Below, in pieces: positions 42,663 to 54,497 of a stretch of 64,000 nt of DNA. Where the stretch lies: assembly GCA_002256145.1 (NCBI GenBank), contig NKIP01000003.1:186001-250000 (forward strand), written 5' to 3'. This DNA comes from Comamonadaceae bacterium PBBC1 (GTDB lineage Bacteria > Pseudomonadota > Gammaproteobacteria > Burkholderiales > Burkholderiaceae_C). The notes beneath the pieces are model-generated. The model was not told the origin of the DNA, did not search any database, and saw only the letters and a list, made by a program, of their open reading frames with translations. Positions within the stretch are counted from its first letter, which is position 1. Each line of letters opens with the position of its first letter. The position numbers and the translations under genes were made by a program.

Positions 42663-44948
42663 TCAGTTGAAGGATGGGTTGAAGGGGGCGCGTGCTTCAT
42701 CGGAGTCGATGGCACGCATCAAGTTTTCAGGGGTGAAGGGCATGTTGCGCACACGCAGGCCAATGGCATCAAAAATGGCGTTGGCGATGGCCGCGCAGGT
42801 GGGTCCGGCGCTGCATTCGCCTGCGCCCAAGGAGGCATGGTCTGCGCCGGGCATCAAGTGCACGGACACCTTGGGCATGTCGCTGAATTTCAAGATGGGG
42901 TAGTTGGCCCAGTCGTTCGAGGTGATGCCTTGTGGGCTCAGTTGCGCCGCCTCGCACAGCGCCCAACTGGCCGCTTGCAGGGCACCGCCTTCGAGCTGGT
43001 TGATGGTCCCGTCGGCGTCCACCACATGCCCCACATCGGCGGCGATCCAGAGTTGGTGGAGTTTGACTTTGTCGGCCACCACCAACTCCACCACCACCGC
43101 GCAAAACGCCCCGGTGTTTTTGTAACGCGCATAGGCCAAGCCTCGGCCCCAGCCTTCGGGCCGGTCGGGTGATGGCTGGGGGGAAAGGCCGCTGGAGCCT
43201 GGTTGGGGCCAGCCGGCCATGTCGGCAACTTGTTGCAGCACCGCCCTGGCCCGCGCGTGCTGCTCGCCCTGCAGGTGTGCCAAACGGTAGGTCAGGGGGT
43301 CTTGCGACAGGCCATGGGCCAACTCGTCCATCACCGACTCGGCGGCCAGCACATTGACCGGTGCCCCCAAGGCGCGCATGGCCGAGACCCGAAAGGGCAT
43401 GTTCAGCACGCGGTGGTTGATGACTTTGAGTGCGGGAACGTCGTAAGGCGCCTGGGCGTTGCGCTCAGACCCGCCACCCACCGCCATCGCGGCATTGACC
43501 GCCAGCGTGATGGGGGCGGGGTGGGCGGTTTGCCAGGCCCCCAGCAAGGCCGGTGTTTGGCCTCGGCCGGGCCGAGTGCCATGGCCTTGGCCCCACACGG
43601 TTTGGGTCCATTCGAGCAACTGCCCTTCTTGGGTCACCGCCGCGTCAATGCGCACCGCCATGGCCGGGGCCAAGGGGGCGTGGCCCAATTCGGCTTGCCG
43701 CGTCCATTGCACCCGCACAGGGCGGCCGGGCACCTGCCGGGCCAGCCATGCGGCATCCCAGGCCACGTCGTCAGCGCCGTTGTGCCCATAGCAACCGGCC
43801 CCCTCAACGTGCGAGACCTGCACCTGGGTGGCGGGCACATCAAAGGCCAGCGCCAAGTCGCGCCGCAGGTTGTAAATGCCTTGGCTGTGGCTCCAGACCT
43901 CCAAATGGGGGGCAGACGGCTGACCGGTCCATTGCGCCAAAGCGCAGCACAGGCCAATCGACGCGTGTTGCACAAACGGCCTTTGAAATTCGGCGCTGAT
44001 GCGCTGCTGAACAGTGCCTTGTGTGGGGGCCGAGGTATCGGCCACCACCGTGGTGTCCAGTGGCTGCGTTTTGAGCCAGTGGGGCAAATCCAGCGGGTCG
44101 GGCACTTGCACGGCGCAACGCCAAAACTGCCCCTGCTCGGCACCGGCTTCGATGTGCTGGGCCATTTCGCCCAAGACCCGCTCGGTCTCGGTCAACACGC
44201 CCAACAACACACCGTCGCGCACCACCTGCAACACGCCGGACATGGCCATCAGGCGGGTGGCCAAAGCCTGCATGTCCTGCTCGATCACTTCAGCGCTCAG
44301 GGTGCCGGGGCGAAACACCATGCCGTGGCACATGGGGTGCGACACGCCCGGCATGACGCGGTCGTGGATGTACTCAAACTCGCCAAACACTTTGGCCGCC
44401 ACATCGGGGCGCAAGACGATGGGCTTGGGTTCGGCCGCCCGGGGATGGCGGTCCATCGCGGCATGTGTGGCTTGTGCGTGAGCCGGCTCAATCACGCTGT
44501 CCCACATCGCAGCATGGGACAGCGATGCATAAGACGCTTGCAGCGCTGCATGGCTCAGGTCATTGGCCAGGTGAGCCGGTGCGTGAAACTGCCCGCCTTC
44601 GCAGCGCACGTCTTGCAGCGTCACCCCCAAGCCTGCCAAGCGCTCGGCCATGGCCTGCCTGCAGGCTTCGCGCCAATGCGCGGCCGCGCAGCGCAGTGCG
44701 CTGCCCGAGTGCTGCACCGACAAGCTGCCCGAGGTCACGGCTTCATCGGGGCTGAACAAGGTGCTGGCGGGCACCATGTCGATCTGCTCGGCGGGCCATC
44801 GCAACTCTTCGGCCACGATCAAGCGCAGTGCGTGCGAGATGCCTTGGCCCAAATCGACCTTGCCCGAAAACGCCTGCACACGCCCCTCTGGCGTCAAGGC
44901 CAACCAGTGGCGCAGCAGCGGCTGGGCTTTGAGCGACTCGGGCGTCAT
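42663..44948 (-). CDS. Molybdopterin subunit of a second Mo hydroxylase (IorB/NicB-like)
   Basis: A 761-residue Mo-binding subunit. Recognisable elements are FSGKVDLGQGISHAL near residue 30, the GCYGHNGADDVAWDA region, and the C-terminal catalytic Glu in LGAGECSAGPTCAAIANAI. It lacks the Tat leader seen in the exported enzyme at 27479, starting almost directly in the catalytic fold, so it is probably cytosolic. Start is an ATG overlapping the iron-sulfur subunit gene by 4 bp. The substrate is unknown; relatives hydroxylate N-heterocycles such as nicotinate or isoquinoline. Divergence from standard motifs is notable. Confidence 0.83.
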   Translation of the reverse strand: MTPESLKAQPLLRHWLALTPEGRVQAFSGKVDLGQGISHALRLIVAEELRWPAEQIDMVPASTLFSPDEAVTSGSLSVQHSGSALRCAAAHWREACRQAMAERLAGLGVTLQDVRCEGGQFHAPAHLANDLSHAALQASYASLSHAAMWDSVIEPAHAQATHAAMDRHPRAAEPKPIVLRPDVAAKVFGEFEYIHDRVMPGVSHPMCHGMVFRPGTLSAEVIEQDMQALATRLMAMSGVLQVVRDGVLLGVLTETERVLGEMAQHIEAGAEQGQFWRCAVQVPDPLDLPHWLKTQPLDTTVVADTSAPTQGTVQQRISAEFQRPFVQHASIGLCCALAQWTGQPSAPHLEVWSHSQGIYNLRRDLALAFDVPATQVQVSHVEGAGCYGHNGADDVAWDAAWLARQVPGRPVRVQWTRQAELGHAPLAPAMAVRIDAAVTQEGQLLEWTQTVWGQGHGTRPGRGQTPALLGAWQTAHPAPITLAVNAAMAVGGGSERNAQAPYDVPALKVINHRVLNMPFRVSAMRALGAPVNVLAAESVMDELAHGLSQDPLTYRLAHLQGEQHARARAVLQQVADMAGWPQPGSSGLSPQPSPDRPEGWGRGLAYARYKNTGAFCAVVVELVVADKVKLHQLWIAADVGHVVDADGTINQLEGGALQAASWALCEAAQLSPQGITSNDWANYPILKFSDMPKVSVHLMPGADHASLGAGECSAGPTCAAIANAIFDAIGLRVRNMPFTPENLMRAIDSDEARAPFNPSFN

Positions 44949-45418
44949 GGCGTGGCCAGCCGTGCGGCGGCTTTTTCAATGGCCCGCACCACCCGGTTGT
45001 GTGCACCGCAGCGGCACAAATGCCCGTCGATGGCCTGCACAATGTCTTGTCGCGAGGGTTGGGGCTGGCGTTGCAGCAAGGCGGCGGCCGACATCAAAAT
45101 GCCGCTGGTGCAAAAGCCGCATTGCATGGCCTGCTCTTCGATGAAGGCGGTTTGCAGGGCGTGCGGGGCAGACCGTTGCCCCAAGCCTTCCACGGTGGTC
45201 ACGCTTTTGCCTTCGATGGCCCAAACGGGCGTCTCGCAAGCGGCCACAGCATGGCCGTCCAGCATGACACGACAAGCACCGCACTGCCCTTGCCCACAGC
45301 CCATGCGCGTGGCTTTGAGCTGCAAGGTGTTGCGCAAAAGGTCCAGCAGACTTTGCCCGCTTTGGCTGGGCACGGACACAGGGTGTCCGTTCAGCTGAAA
45401 CGCCATCACCTGGGTCAT
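44945..45418 (-). CDS. [2Fe-2S] subunit of the second Mo hydroxylase
   Basis: A 157-residue iron-sulfur subunit with GCGQGQCGACRV and ACETPVWAIEG for the first cluster and CGFCTSGI plus LCRCGAHN for the second. It begins 3 bp after the Bug gene stop and overlaps the Mo subunit by 4 bp. No FAD or cytochrome subunit is present in the operon, as in the IorAB type. Confidence 0.88.
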   Translation of the reverse strand: MTQVMAFQLNGHPVSVPSQSGQSLLDLLRNTLQLKATRMGCGQGQCGACRVMLDGHAVAACETPVWAIEGKSVTTVEGLGQRSAPHALQTAFIEEQAMQCGFCTSGILMSAAALLQRQPQPSRQDIVQAIDGHLCRCGAHNRVVRAIEKAAARLATP

Positions 45419-45421
45419 GGC

Positions 45422-46390
45422 TCAGTCCGGCTTGGCACCCGAGACTTTGACAATGTTGGCCCACTTGGCAATGTCGGCGTTCAAATATTGCTCAAACTCG
45501 GACACGCTCATAGACATGGGCACAGCACCTTGTTTGGCCCAAGTGGTTTTGACCTCGGATGAATTGACGATTTTGCGAACAGCCGCGTTGAGCTTGTTGA
45601 CCACATCAGCAGGCGTCCCTTTGGGGGCCATCAGACCCAGCCAGATGGTGGCCTCGTATTTGGGCACCGTTTCGGCCACAGTTGGCAGCTCTTGCAGGTT
45701 GGTGGAGCGAGACAGACCCGTACCGCCCAATGCACGCACTTTGCCTTCCCGAGAAAAAGCAGCCATGGTGGTTTCTGCATCAAACATCACGTCCACCTGT
45801 CCACCCACGATGTCAGTACGAGCGCCGGAGCTGCCTTTGTAGGGCACATGGGTCATGTCGACACCGGCCATGAACTTGAACAATTCACCGGCCATGTGAT
45901 AGGGCGTGCCGTTGCCCGAGGAAGCATAGTTCAGCTTACCGGGCTTGGACTTGGCCAGCGCAATCAATTCACTGACGCTTTTGACAGGCACAGAGGGGTG
46001 CACCACCAACATCAAGTTGGAGTAGTTCACGGGGGCGATGCCCACAAAGTCTTTCATCAAAGCAAAGGGCTTGTTGGGCACCAATGACTCGTTGACCGTT
46101 TGGGTATTCGACATCATCAACAAGGTGTAGCCATCGGCAGGGGATTTGGCCGCAAAGTCGGTGCCGATGATGGAGCCAGCACCCGGCTTGTTGTCAATCA
46201 CAAACGACTGTTTGAGTTCGTCACCCAAGCGCTGTGCCATGAAACGGGCATAGTTGTCAGCCGGCCCACCTGCAGCAAAGGGGACCACGATTTTCACGGA
46301 CCGATTTGGATAGCTTTGCGCATGAGCCAAACTGGTGGTCATGGTCAAACCGAGGGCTAACCATTTCAAGGTTTTGTGTAAATTGAGCAT
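45422..46390 (-). CDS. Bug-family (TctC) periplasmic solute-binding protein
   Basis: A 322-residue Bug receptor. The signal peptide is TLKWLALGLTMTTSLAHAQ; the mature protein starts SYPNRSVKIVVPFAAGGPADNYAR, the Bug hallmark. Further elements are KPGAGSIIGTDFAAKSPADGYTLL, LNYASSGNGTPYHMAGELF and PTVAE. The start at 46390 is chosen to fit the signal peptide; 20 codons upstream are open but not leader-like. Bug proteins bind small carboxylates or aromatic acids. No TctA/TctB transport genes are in the operon. Confidence 0.9.
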   Translation of the reverse strand: MLNLHKTLKWLALGLTMTTSLAHAQSYPNRSVKIVVPFAAGGPADNYARFMAQRLGDELKQSFVIDNKPGAGSIIGTDFAAKSPADGYTLLMMSNTQTVNESLVPNKPFALMKDFVGIAPVNYSNLMLVVHPSVPVKSVSELIALAKSKPGKLNYASSGNGTPYHMAGELFKFMAGVDMTHVPYKGSSGARTDIVGGQVDVMFDAETTMAAFSREGKVRALGGTGLSRSTNLQELPTVAETVPKYEATIWLGLMAPKGTPADVVNKLNAAVRKIVNSSEVKTTWAKQGAVPMSMSVSEFEQYLNADIAKWANIVKVSGAKPD

Positions 46391-46446
46391 GTCAAGGTTC
46401 CGTTGTTTCTGATAAGGGTGTTCAAAGCCGCGGGTTTCACGCAGGG

Positions 46447-47442
46447 TCAATCGACTTTGCCGATGCGGGCCACGAGGGCGCTCATGGCCTTGGCGTCGTT
46501 TTGCACAAACCGCTCAAAATCGGTGGCATCTTGGTACATGAACGAAGTGCCTGAAGCTGTCAAAGCAGCCACCGCACGAGGGTCTTGCGCCGCGAATTTG
46601 GCCGCTTGACGCAAACTGTCGACCACAGCAGTGGGGGTGTCGGCTGGCACAAACATGCCTGACCACTGAGAGTACTGAATCGGCAGTCCCAGTTCTTTGA
46701 AGCTGGGTACCTCGGGCATTCCAGGCAATCGTCCTTCACCCCAATGCGCCAAGGCACGCAAGCGGCCTGAAGCCAAGTGTTGCTTCACACTCGCAGGTCC
46801 CGTGGATAAGGCTTCGATCTGACCCCCGAGCAAAGCCATGACCGCAGGTCCCGCGCCGGTGTAAGGCACATGCAGCATGAAGGTCGAGGTGGCGGCTTTG
46901 AGTTGCTCCATGGGCACATGCATGGTGCCGTAGTTGCCAGATGAGCCAAACGATATTTTTCCGGGGTTGGACTTCACGTAGGCCATGAATTCGGCATACG
47001 TTTTCCAGGGGCTTTCAGAGCGCACCACCAGCACGGTGGGGTCGGCGGTGAATCGCGCGATGGCTTTGAGTTGATTGACCTGAAACATCGGGGGGCGCTG
47101 CAAGATCTTGTCGGCCTCGGGCAAGACGACCAGCGATGACAGGGACATCAAGACGGTGTAGCCATCGGCCTTGGACTTGGCCACTTGGGCCATGCCAATG
47201 CCCCCGCCCGCACCGCCCTTGTTTTCGACCACGATGCTTTGCTTGAGGTGTCGCGACATGGCTTCGGCCACCGGACGACCCACCGTGTCGGCCACACCGC
47301 CCGGCGGGAAGGGCACCACCATGGTGATGGGTTTGGTCGGGTATTGCGCCAGCGCAAACGTGGCGCTGCAGGCCAGCACGGCCCCCAAGGCGGCACGCCA
47401 TGTGGCTTGCAAGGTGCGTTGCATCAATGGGCTTTTTTTCAT
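46447..47442 (-). CDS. Bug-family periplasmic solute-binding protein (second copy)
   Basis: A 331-residue Bug receptor with signal peptide (MQRTLQATWRAALGAVLACSATFALAQ in outline) and mature YPTKPITMVVPFPPGGVADTVGR. GGAGGGIGMAQVAKSKADGYT and GSSGNYGTMHVP complete the pattern. GAGGAGAC lies directly before the ATG at 47442. It is clearly diverged from the other Bug protein downstream, suggesting separate ligands. Both sit in the FAH/Mo hydroxylase operon. Confidence 0.9.
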   Translation of the reverse strand: MKKSPLMQRTLQATWRAALGAVLACSATFALAQYPTKPITMVVPFPPGGVADTVGRPVAEAMSRHLKQSIVVENKGGAGGGIGMAQVAKSKADGYTVLMSLSSLVVLPEADKILQRPPMFQVNQLKAIARFTADPTVLVVRSESPWKTYAEFMAYVKSNPGKISFGSSGNYGTMHVPMEQLKAATSTFMLHVPYTGAGPAVMALLGGQIEALSTGPASVKQHLASGRLRALAHWGEGRLPGMPEVPSFKELGLPIQYSQWSGMFVPADTPTAVVDSLRQAAKFAAQDPRAVAALTASGTSFMYQDATDFERFVQNDAKAMSALVARIGKVD

Positions 47443-47499
47443 GGTGTGTCTCCTCTCAAGGTGCAGGTCAAGCAATGGCCCAACCTGCTCAGGCGCCGA

Positions 47500-48372
47500 T
47501 CAGACGAAGCGGTTTTCGATTTGGCCAACGCCATCAATCTCGACGCGGATCACATCGCCCTTGGCGATATAGCGCGGTGGGTTCAGGCCCATGCCCACGC
47601 CAGCGGGTGTGCCCGTGGCGATGATGTCGCCGGGGTAAAGCGTGATGCCGCGCGAGATGGTTTCGATCAGGGTGGGGATGTCGAAAATCATGTTCTCGGT
47701 CGGGCCGTCCTGGCGCAACTCGCCGTTGACCCAGCAGCGCACGCGGGTTTTGCGCCCGTCGATTTCGTCGGCGGTCACGATCCATGGACCCATGGGGCAA
47801 AAGGTGTCAAAGGACTTGCCCATGTCCCACTGTTGGTGGCGCATCTGCACATCGCGAGCGGTCACGTCGTTGACCACGGTGTAGCCAAACACATGCTGCA
47901 TGGCGTCGGCTTGGCTGATGTTTTTGCCACCTTGGCCAATGATCACGGCCAGCTCGGCTTCGTAATCGATTTGCTCAGACACGGCTGCGCCAGGCAGTTG
48001 CACATCGTCGGTCGGGCCGACCACGCACTCGGGCACTTTGGTGAACACAATGGGCCAGGCTTTGGTGTCGGTGTTGCTGTCCTTGAAGACCGAGGCCTGC
48101 AGTTCTTTGGCGTGGGCATGGTAGTTGCGGCCCACGCACCACACGTTGCGCCGTGGCACAGGCAGGGGGGATTCGAGTTTGACCGAGGACACGGCCAGCG
48201 CATCACCGCTCAAAGCGGGCAAAGGTTGACCGGACACCAAGGCGTCGATCAGCACCTGCGCACCGTGATGGGCTTGGGTGTCAGACAGCACGAAAGGCGT
48301 GACTTGCAGGCCATCGGCCGAGACCTGACCGACGTGGCGTTTTCCGTTGAATGCAAAAGTGGCGATGCGCAA
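47500..48372 (-). CDS. Fumarylacetoacetate hydrolase (FAH) family protein
   Basis: A 290-residue FAH-type hydrolase/isomerase. The metal-binding region is DYEAELAVIIG and VVNDVTARD; the flanking GRNYHAHAKEL and TGTPAGVGMGL are standard. Relatives cleave or isomerise ring-fission keto-acids of aromatic degradation. I prefer the TTG start at 48372: CTGGAGAAT lies 6 bp upstream and it begins LRIATFAFNG, where homologues start. An in-frame ATG at 48414 is possible but would add a 14-residue non-conserved leader. It is the first gene of the operon. Confidence 0.85.
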   Translation of the reverse strand: MRIATFAFNGKRHVGQVSADGLQVTPFVLSDTQAHHGAQVLIDALVSGQPLPALSGDALAVSSVKLESPLPVPRRNVWCVGRNYHAHAKELQASVFKDSNTDTKAWPIVFTKVPECVVGPTDDVQLPGAAVSEQIDYEAELAVIIGQGGKNISQADAMQHVFGYTVVNDVTARDVQMRHQQWDMGKSFDTFCPMGPWIVTADEIDGRKTRVRCWVNGELRQDGPTENMIFDIPTLIETISRGITLYPGDIIATGTPAGVGMGLNPPRYIAKGDVIRVEIDGVGQIENRFV

Positions 48373-48646
48373 AGTATTCTCCAGGGGACCGGACGATTGA
48401 GTGCCGGGAGTCAATGAAATGGGTGGAAGGGTTCAACCAATCTGGACCATCATAAAGAAAATTACCGGTCAGTCACGATCAAAACCGGCTCATATTCATC
48501 AGGGTTTTTACGGGGTTTGTCCATTTCATGGCCAAAAATGAAGCCGTATCGTTGTTTTTTCTGAGTTTCAGGTCACTTGAAGTGGGCAGTTGGGTGTTTT
48601 TGCGCCGTTCCCAATCGGGATGTCAATTGGTATGATTTGGTTTTTT

Positions 48647-49351
48647 ATGGCCCATGAGATTGCCGTGGATTCTTCTTTCCTCTTTCGTGTCACTTTGTTG
48701 GATCAGCTGCACAGTGGCCGCTGGCAAGTGGGAGAACGTTTGCCCGCCGAACGTGAATGGTGCGAGCAACACCAGATCAGCCGAAGCACGGTGCGCAAGG
48801 TGCTGGCCGAGTTGAAGGACCAAGGCTTGATTGTGCAAACAGTGGGCAGCGGCACCTTTGTCACCGACAAAGCGGGGCGGGCCACTGTTCCTCTCAAGTC
48901 CAGTGGCTTGGGCACCCCGGACGCTGTTTGGCAAACCAGCCCTGCAGAACTCATGGAGGCCCGCATGGCCCTGGAGCCTGCGATCATCGAGATGGTCATT
49001 GGCAACGCCACGCCCGCCGATTTTGAGCAAATGGCCCAATGTTGTGACCGCGCCGAAGCAGCCACCAGTGCGCAAGAGTTTGAGGTCTGGGATGGCCTTT
49101 TTCACGAGGCCATCGCGCGTGCGGCTCACAATGGTTTTGTGGCCCGCTTGTTCAAGCTCATGAACCAAGCCCGCGCCCAAGGCGAATGGGGCATGTTGAA
49201 AAAGCGAAGCCTCACCCCCGAGCGGAGACTGGCTTACCAGTCAGAGCACCGCGCTTTGCTGCAAGCCCTCAAGGTGCGCGACCCGGCCCAAGCCAAGGCT
49301 TTGGCCACCGCGCATTTGCTCCATGTGCGGCGCAACTTGTTGAACAACTGA
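48647..49351 (+). CDS. GntR-family (FadR subfamily) transcriptional regulator
   Basis: A 234-residue regulator. The winged HTH is at residues about 10-75 (LHSGRWQVGERLPAEREWCEQHQISRSTVRKVLAEL), and the helical FCD effector domain follows (WQTSPAELMEARMALEPAIIEMV; LFHEAIARAAHNGF with the metal-binding Asp/His pattern). It is divergent from the FAH-Bug-Mo hydroxylase operon and is presumably its repressor. The ATG at 48647 follows a T-rich stretch; ATGs at 48590, 48620 and 48632 are also in frame. The 274-bp divergent interval must hold its operator. Confidence 0.88.
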   Translation: MAHEIAVDSSFLFRVTLLDQLHSGRWQVGERLPAEREWCEQHQISRSTVRKVLAELKDQGLIVQTVGSGTFVTDKAGRATVPLKSSGLGTPDAVWQTSPAELMEARMALEPAIIEMVIGNATPADFEQMAQCCDRAEAATSAQEFEVWDGLFHEAIARAAHNGFVARLFKLMNQARAQGEWGMLKKRSLTPERRLAYQSEHRALLQALKVRDPAQAKALATAHLLHVRRNLLNN

Positions 49352-49352
49352 G

Positions 49353-49392
49353 ACGCCCTGAACGCCGCCCAATGGCGCTGATGTCAGGGCGT
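49353..49392. terminator. 9-bp inverted repeat between convergent gntR and GST genes
   Basis: ACGCCCTGA (49353-49361) pairs with TCAGGGCGT (49384-49392), with further pairing possible inside the loop. It lies directly after the gntR stop and before the GST end. No T-run; a terminator-like hairpin usable from either side. Confidence 0.45.
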
Positions 49393-49396
49393 GGCA

Positions 49397-50011
49397 TCAG
49401 TTGGGCAAGCTGTCGATGAAACTTTGGCGCTGCGACAGTTTGTCGTAGAGTTTGTGCAAATTGGGGTAAGGCGTGCGCCAGTCTATTTGCGGAAAACGAA
49501 AATCCAAATAGCCCACGGCGCAACCCACGGCAATGTCGGACAAGCTCAGGTGAATGCCAGAACAAAAAGACTTGTCGCCCAAACCGGTGCTCATGGCCCG
49601 CAAGGCGTGCTGGATCTTGTCCAATTGCCGGTCGATCCAGGCTTGGCTGCGTTGGCTGTCCTCGCGTGCCGTCCAGACCGCTTCCATGCGGGCCAACAAG
49701 GCCGCATCAAGCAAGCCATCGCCCAGCGCTTCCCAAGTTTTGACTTCGGCGCGTTCGCGTCCGGCAGAAGGGATCAACTTGCCCACAGGTGACAAAGTGT
49801 CCAGGTACTCCACGATCACCCGCGAATCAAACACGGCTTCGCCGCCCTCCATGATCAGACAGGGCACTTTGCCCAAGGGGTTGGATTGGTGGATGGTGGT
49901 TTGAGCCGACCACACATCTTCGGTCACATGTTGGTAGTCCAGCTTTTTCTCGGCCATGACGATGCGTACCTTGCGAACATAAGGACTTGTAACAGAGCCG
50001 ATGAGTTTCAT
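49397..50011 (-). CDS. Glutathione S-transferase
   Basis: A 204-residue GST. The N-terminal thioredoxin-like domain starts MKLIGSVTSPYVRKVRI, with the catalytic Ser/Tyr region and the GSH-binding NPLGKVPCL and FDSRVIVEYLD. The helical C-terminal domain carries SLSDIAVGCAVGYLDFRFP. The start at 50011 is the family N terminus; an upstream open frame of 34 codons is not conserved. It faces purB divergently. Its substrate is not evident. Confidence 0.9.
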   Translation of the reverse strand: MKLIGSVTSPYVRKVRIVMAEKKLDYQHVTEDVWSAQTTIHQSNPLGKVPCLIMEGGEAVFDSRVIVEYLDTLSPVGKLIPSAGRERAEVKTWEALGDGLLDAALLARMEAVWTAREDSQRSQAWIDRQLDKIQHALRAMSTGLGDKSFCSGIHLSLSDIAVGCAVGYLDFRFPQIDWRTPYPNLHKLYDKLSQRQSFIDSLPN

Positions 50012-50055
50012 ATCAAAAAGAATAAAGGACCAAAAAAACAGAACTTGGATTCTAG

Positions 50056-51537
<1,482 letters not shown>

Positions 51538-51540
51538 ACC

Positions 51541-52101
51541 ATGGCCCTCAAATCCACCATCTACAAAGCCAACCTGTCGATCGCCGACATCGACCACAGC
51601 TATTACGAAGACCACCAGCTCACGCTGGCGCGGCATCCCAGCGAAACTGATGAGCGCATGATGATCCGCCTGCTGGCGCTGGCCATCAACGCTTACAAGC
51701 TGCAAGCCGTGTGCAATGGTGATGGCAAGCTGGCCTTTGGTGCAGGCCTGTCAGACCCGGATGACCCGGACTGCAGCCTGCGCGACTTCACGGGCCAAAC
51801 GCGCATGTGGATCGAAGTCGGCCAGCCCGAAGACAAGCCCATCATGAAAGCCTGCCAGAAGGCCGACGAGGTGTTGTTGTATTGCTTCAACCACGCGGCC
51901 GAAATTTGGTGGAAAGGCATCGAGACCAAGCTCACCCGCTTGGACAAGCTGCAAGTCTGGCGTGTGCCCACTGAGCGTTCACAAGAGCTGGCCCAACTGG
52001 CCGAACGCAGCATGCAGCTGCAGGCCACGGTGCAAGAAGGCAGCGTGACCTTCAGCAGCGACAAGGGCAGCGTGCACATTGAGTTGGTCCGCTGGAAGTG
52101 A
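51541..52101 (+). CDS. yaeQ: YaeQ family protein
   Basis: A 186-residue YaeQ protein, a PD-(D/E)XK nuclease-like fold of unclear function. The N terminus MALKSTIYKANLSIADIDHSYYEDH and the segment LTLARHPSETDERMMIRLLALAI are diagnostic. E. coli YaeQ was linked to RfaH-type antitermination suppression but this is not settled. Starts 3 bp after purB, so co-transcribed. Confidence 0.93.
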   Translation: MALKSTIYKANLSIADIDHSYYEDHQLTLARHPSETDERMMIRLLALAINAYKLQAVCNGDGKLAFGAGLSDPDDPDCSLRDFTGQTRMWIEVGQPEDKPIMKACQKADEVLLYCFNHAAEIWWKGIETKLTRLDKLQVWRVPTERSQELAQLAERSMQLQATVQEGSVTFSSDKGSVHIELVRWK

Positions 52102-52108
52102 ACAAGAC

Positions 52109-52130
52109 TTGGCCCCGCTGAGGGGGCCAA
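52109..52130. terminator. Terminator hairpin between convergent yaeQ and argC
   Basis: TTGGCCCC (52109-52116) and GGGGCCAA (52123-52130) pair perfectly around a 6-nt loop just after the yaeQ stop. A second small CCATGG repeat follows. No T-run on either side. Confidence 0.5.
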
Positions 52131-52172
52131 ATCAGCCATGGCCTTGGGTGCCATGGACAAAGCGCAAGCTGA

Positions 52173-53096
52173 TTACAAGCCCAGCATCAATTCGATGTTT
52201 TGCACCGCTGCGCCGCTGGCACCTTTGCCCAGATTGTCCAAGCGGGCAATCACCACGGCGTGGCGGGCGTCTTCGTTGGCAAACACCCGAATTTCCAGCT
52301 GATTGGTGTTGTTCAGCGCCGTGGCGTCGAGCTTGGCGTCTTCCGTGGCAGGCAGCACGCTGACCCAAGCGCCTGTGGTTTGGCTGGCGGCGTAATGGGC
52401 ACGCAAAGCCTCGTGCAAATCAGCGCCTGTCGGTTTGCCGGGCAAGGCGTCCAGATGCAGTGGCAGCTGCACCAACATGCCTTGACGGAAGTTGCCCACG
52501 GCAGGCACAAACAAGGGGCGGCAAGTCAAGCCGGTGTAACGCATGATCTCGGGAATGTGCTTGTGCTTGAGGCCCAAAGCGTAGGCTTCATGCAAAGGGG
52601 CCCGGCCGGCTTCGAAGTCTTCGATCATGGTACGGCCACCACCGGAGTAACCACTCACTGAAGGCAGACACACCGCAAAATCTTGGGGCACTAGGCCTGC
52701 ATCGACCAAAGGCCGCAAGATGGCAATGGCACCTGTGGCATAGCAACCCGGGTTGGACACGCGTTGCGCCTGCCGCACGGCGCTGGCTTGTTGGGCCGAG
52801 AGTTCGGGAAATCCGTAGACCCAGTCCGGGTGGCAGCGGTAGGCGGTAGAGGCGTCCACAATTTTGGGTTGACGTCCTGGCAAGGCATCGATCATGGCGA
52901 CCGATTCCTTCGATGCTTCGTCGTGCAAACACAGCACCACCAGGTCGGCGGCAGCCATCAGTTCTCGCTTGGCTTCGGGATCTTTGCGGCGGGCGGGGTC
53001 AATGCTCAAGACCTCGATTTGAGGCATGAGCGCCAGACGCTCGCGGATTTGCAAACCAGTGGTGCCGGCTTCGCCATCGATGAATATTTTGGCCAT
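52173..53096 (-). CDS. argC: N-acetyl-gamma-glutamyl-phosphate reductase, type 2 (short form)
   Basis: A 307-residue ArgC of the short class; it reduces N-acetylglutamyl phosphate to the semialdehyde in arginine synthesis. The NADP fold starts [18 protein letters not shown], and the catalytic Cys is in [18 protein letters not shown]. The C-terminal part shows [11 protein letters not shown] 53096 is the family start; a GTG five codons upstream is less likely. It stands alone, divergent from sucC. Confidence 0.95.
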   Translation of the reverse strand: MAKIFIDGEAGTTGLQIRERLALMPQIEVLSIDPARRKDPEAKRELMAAADLVVLCLHDEASKESVAMIDALPGRQPKIVDASTAYRCHPDWVYGFPELSAQQASAVRQAQRVSNPGCYATGAIAILRPLVDAGLVPQDFAVCLPSVSGYSGGGRTMIEDFEAGRAPLHEAYALGLKHKHIPEIMRYTGLTCRPLFVPAVGNFRQGMLVQLPLHLDALPGKPTGADLHEALRAHYAASQTTGAWVSVLPATEDAKLDATALNNTNQLEIRVFANEDARHAVVIARLDNLGKGASGAAVQNIELMLGL

Positions 53097-53283
53097 GGGA
53101 CTTGCTTTCACAAAAATTCAAACTCTCAACGTCATGTCAATGTAAGACGCGAGGCTCAGGATTGGTGCATTGCAGCATGATACAGTCGCACGCTGCAGTG
53201 TCCAGCGCCTGCTGGCGGACCCACCCTTATCCAGGGCACCCCGGCGGACCGGTCGAACTTCCACCCCTCTGAGAGAAGACCTC

Positions 53284-54444
<1,161 letters not shown>

Positions 54445-54497
54445 TGACTTTGCAGGACGGTTCGATCAGCGCCGTCCGCAACTGATTAGGAACAAAC

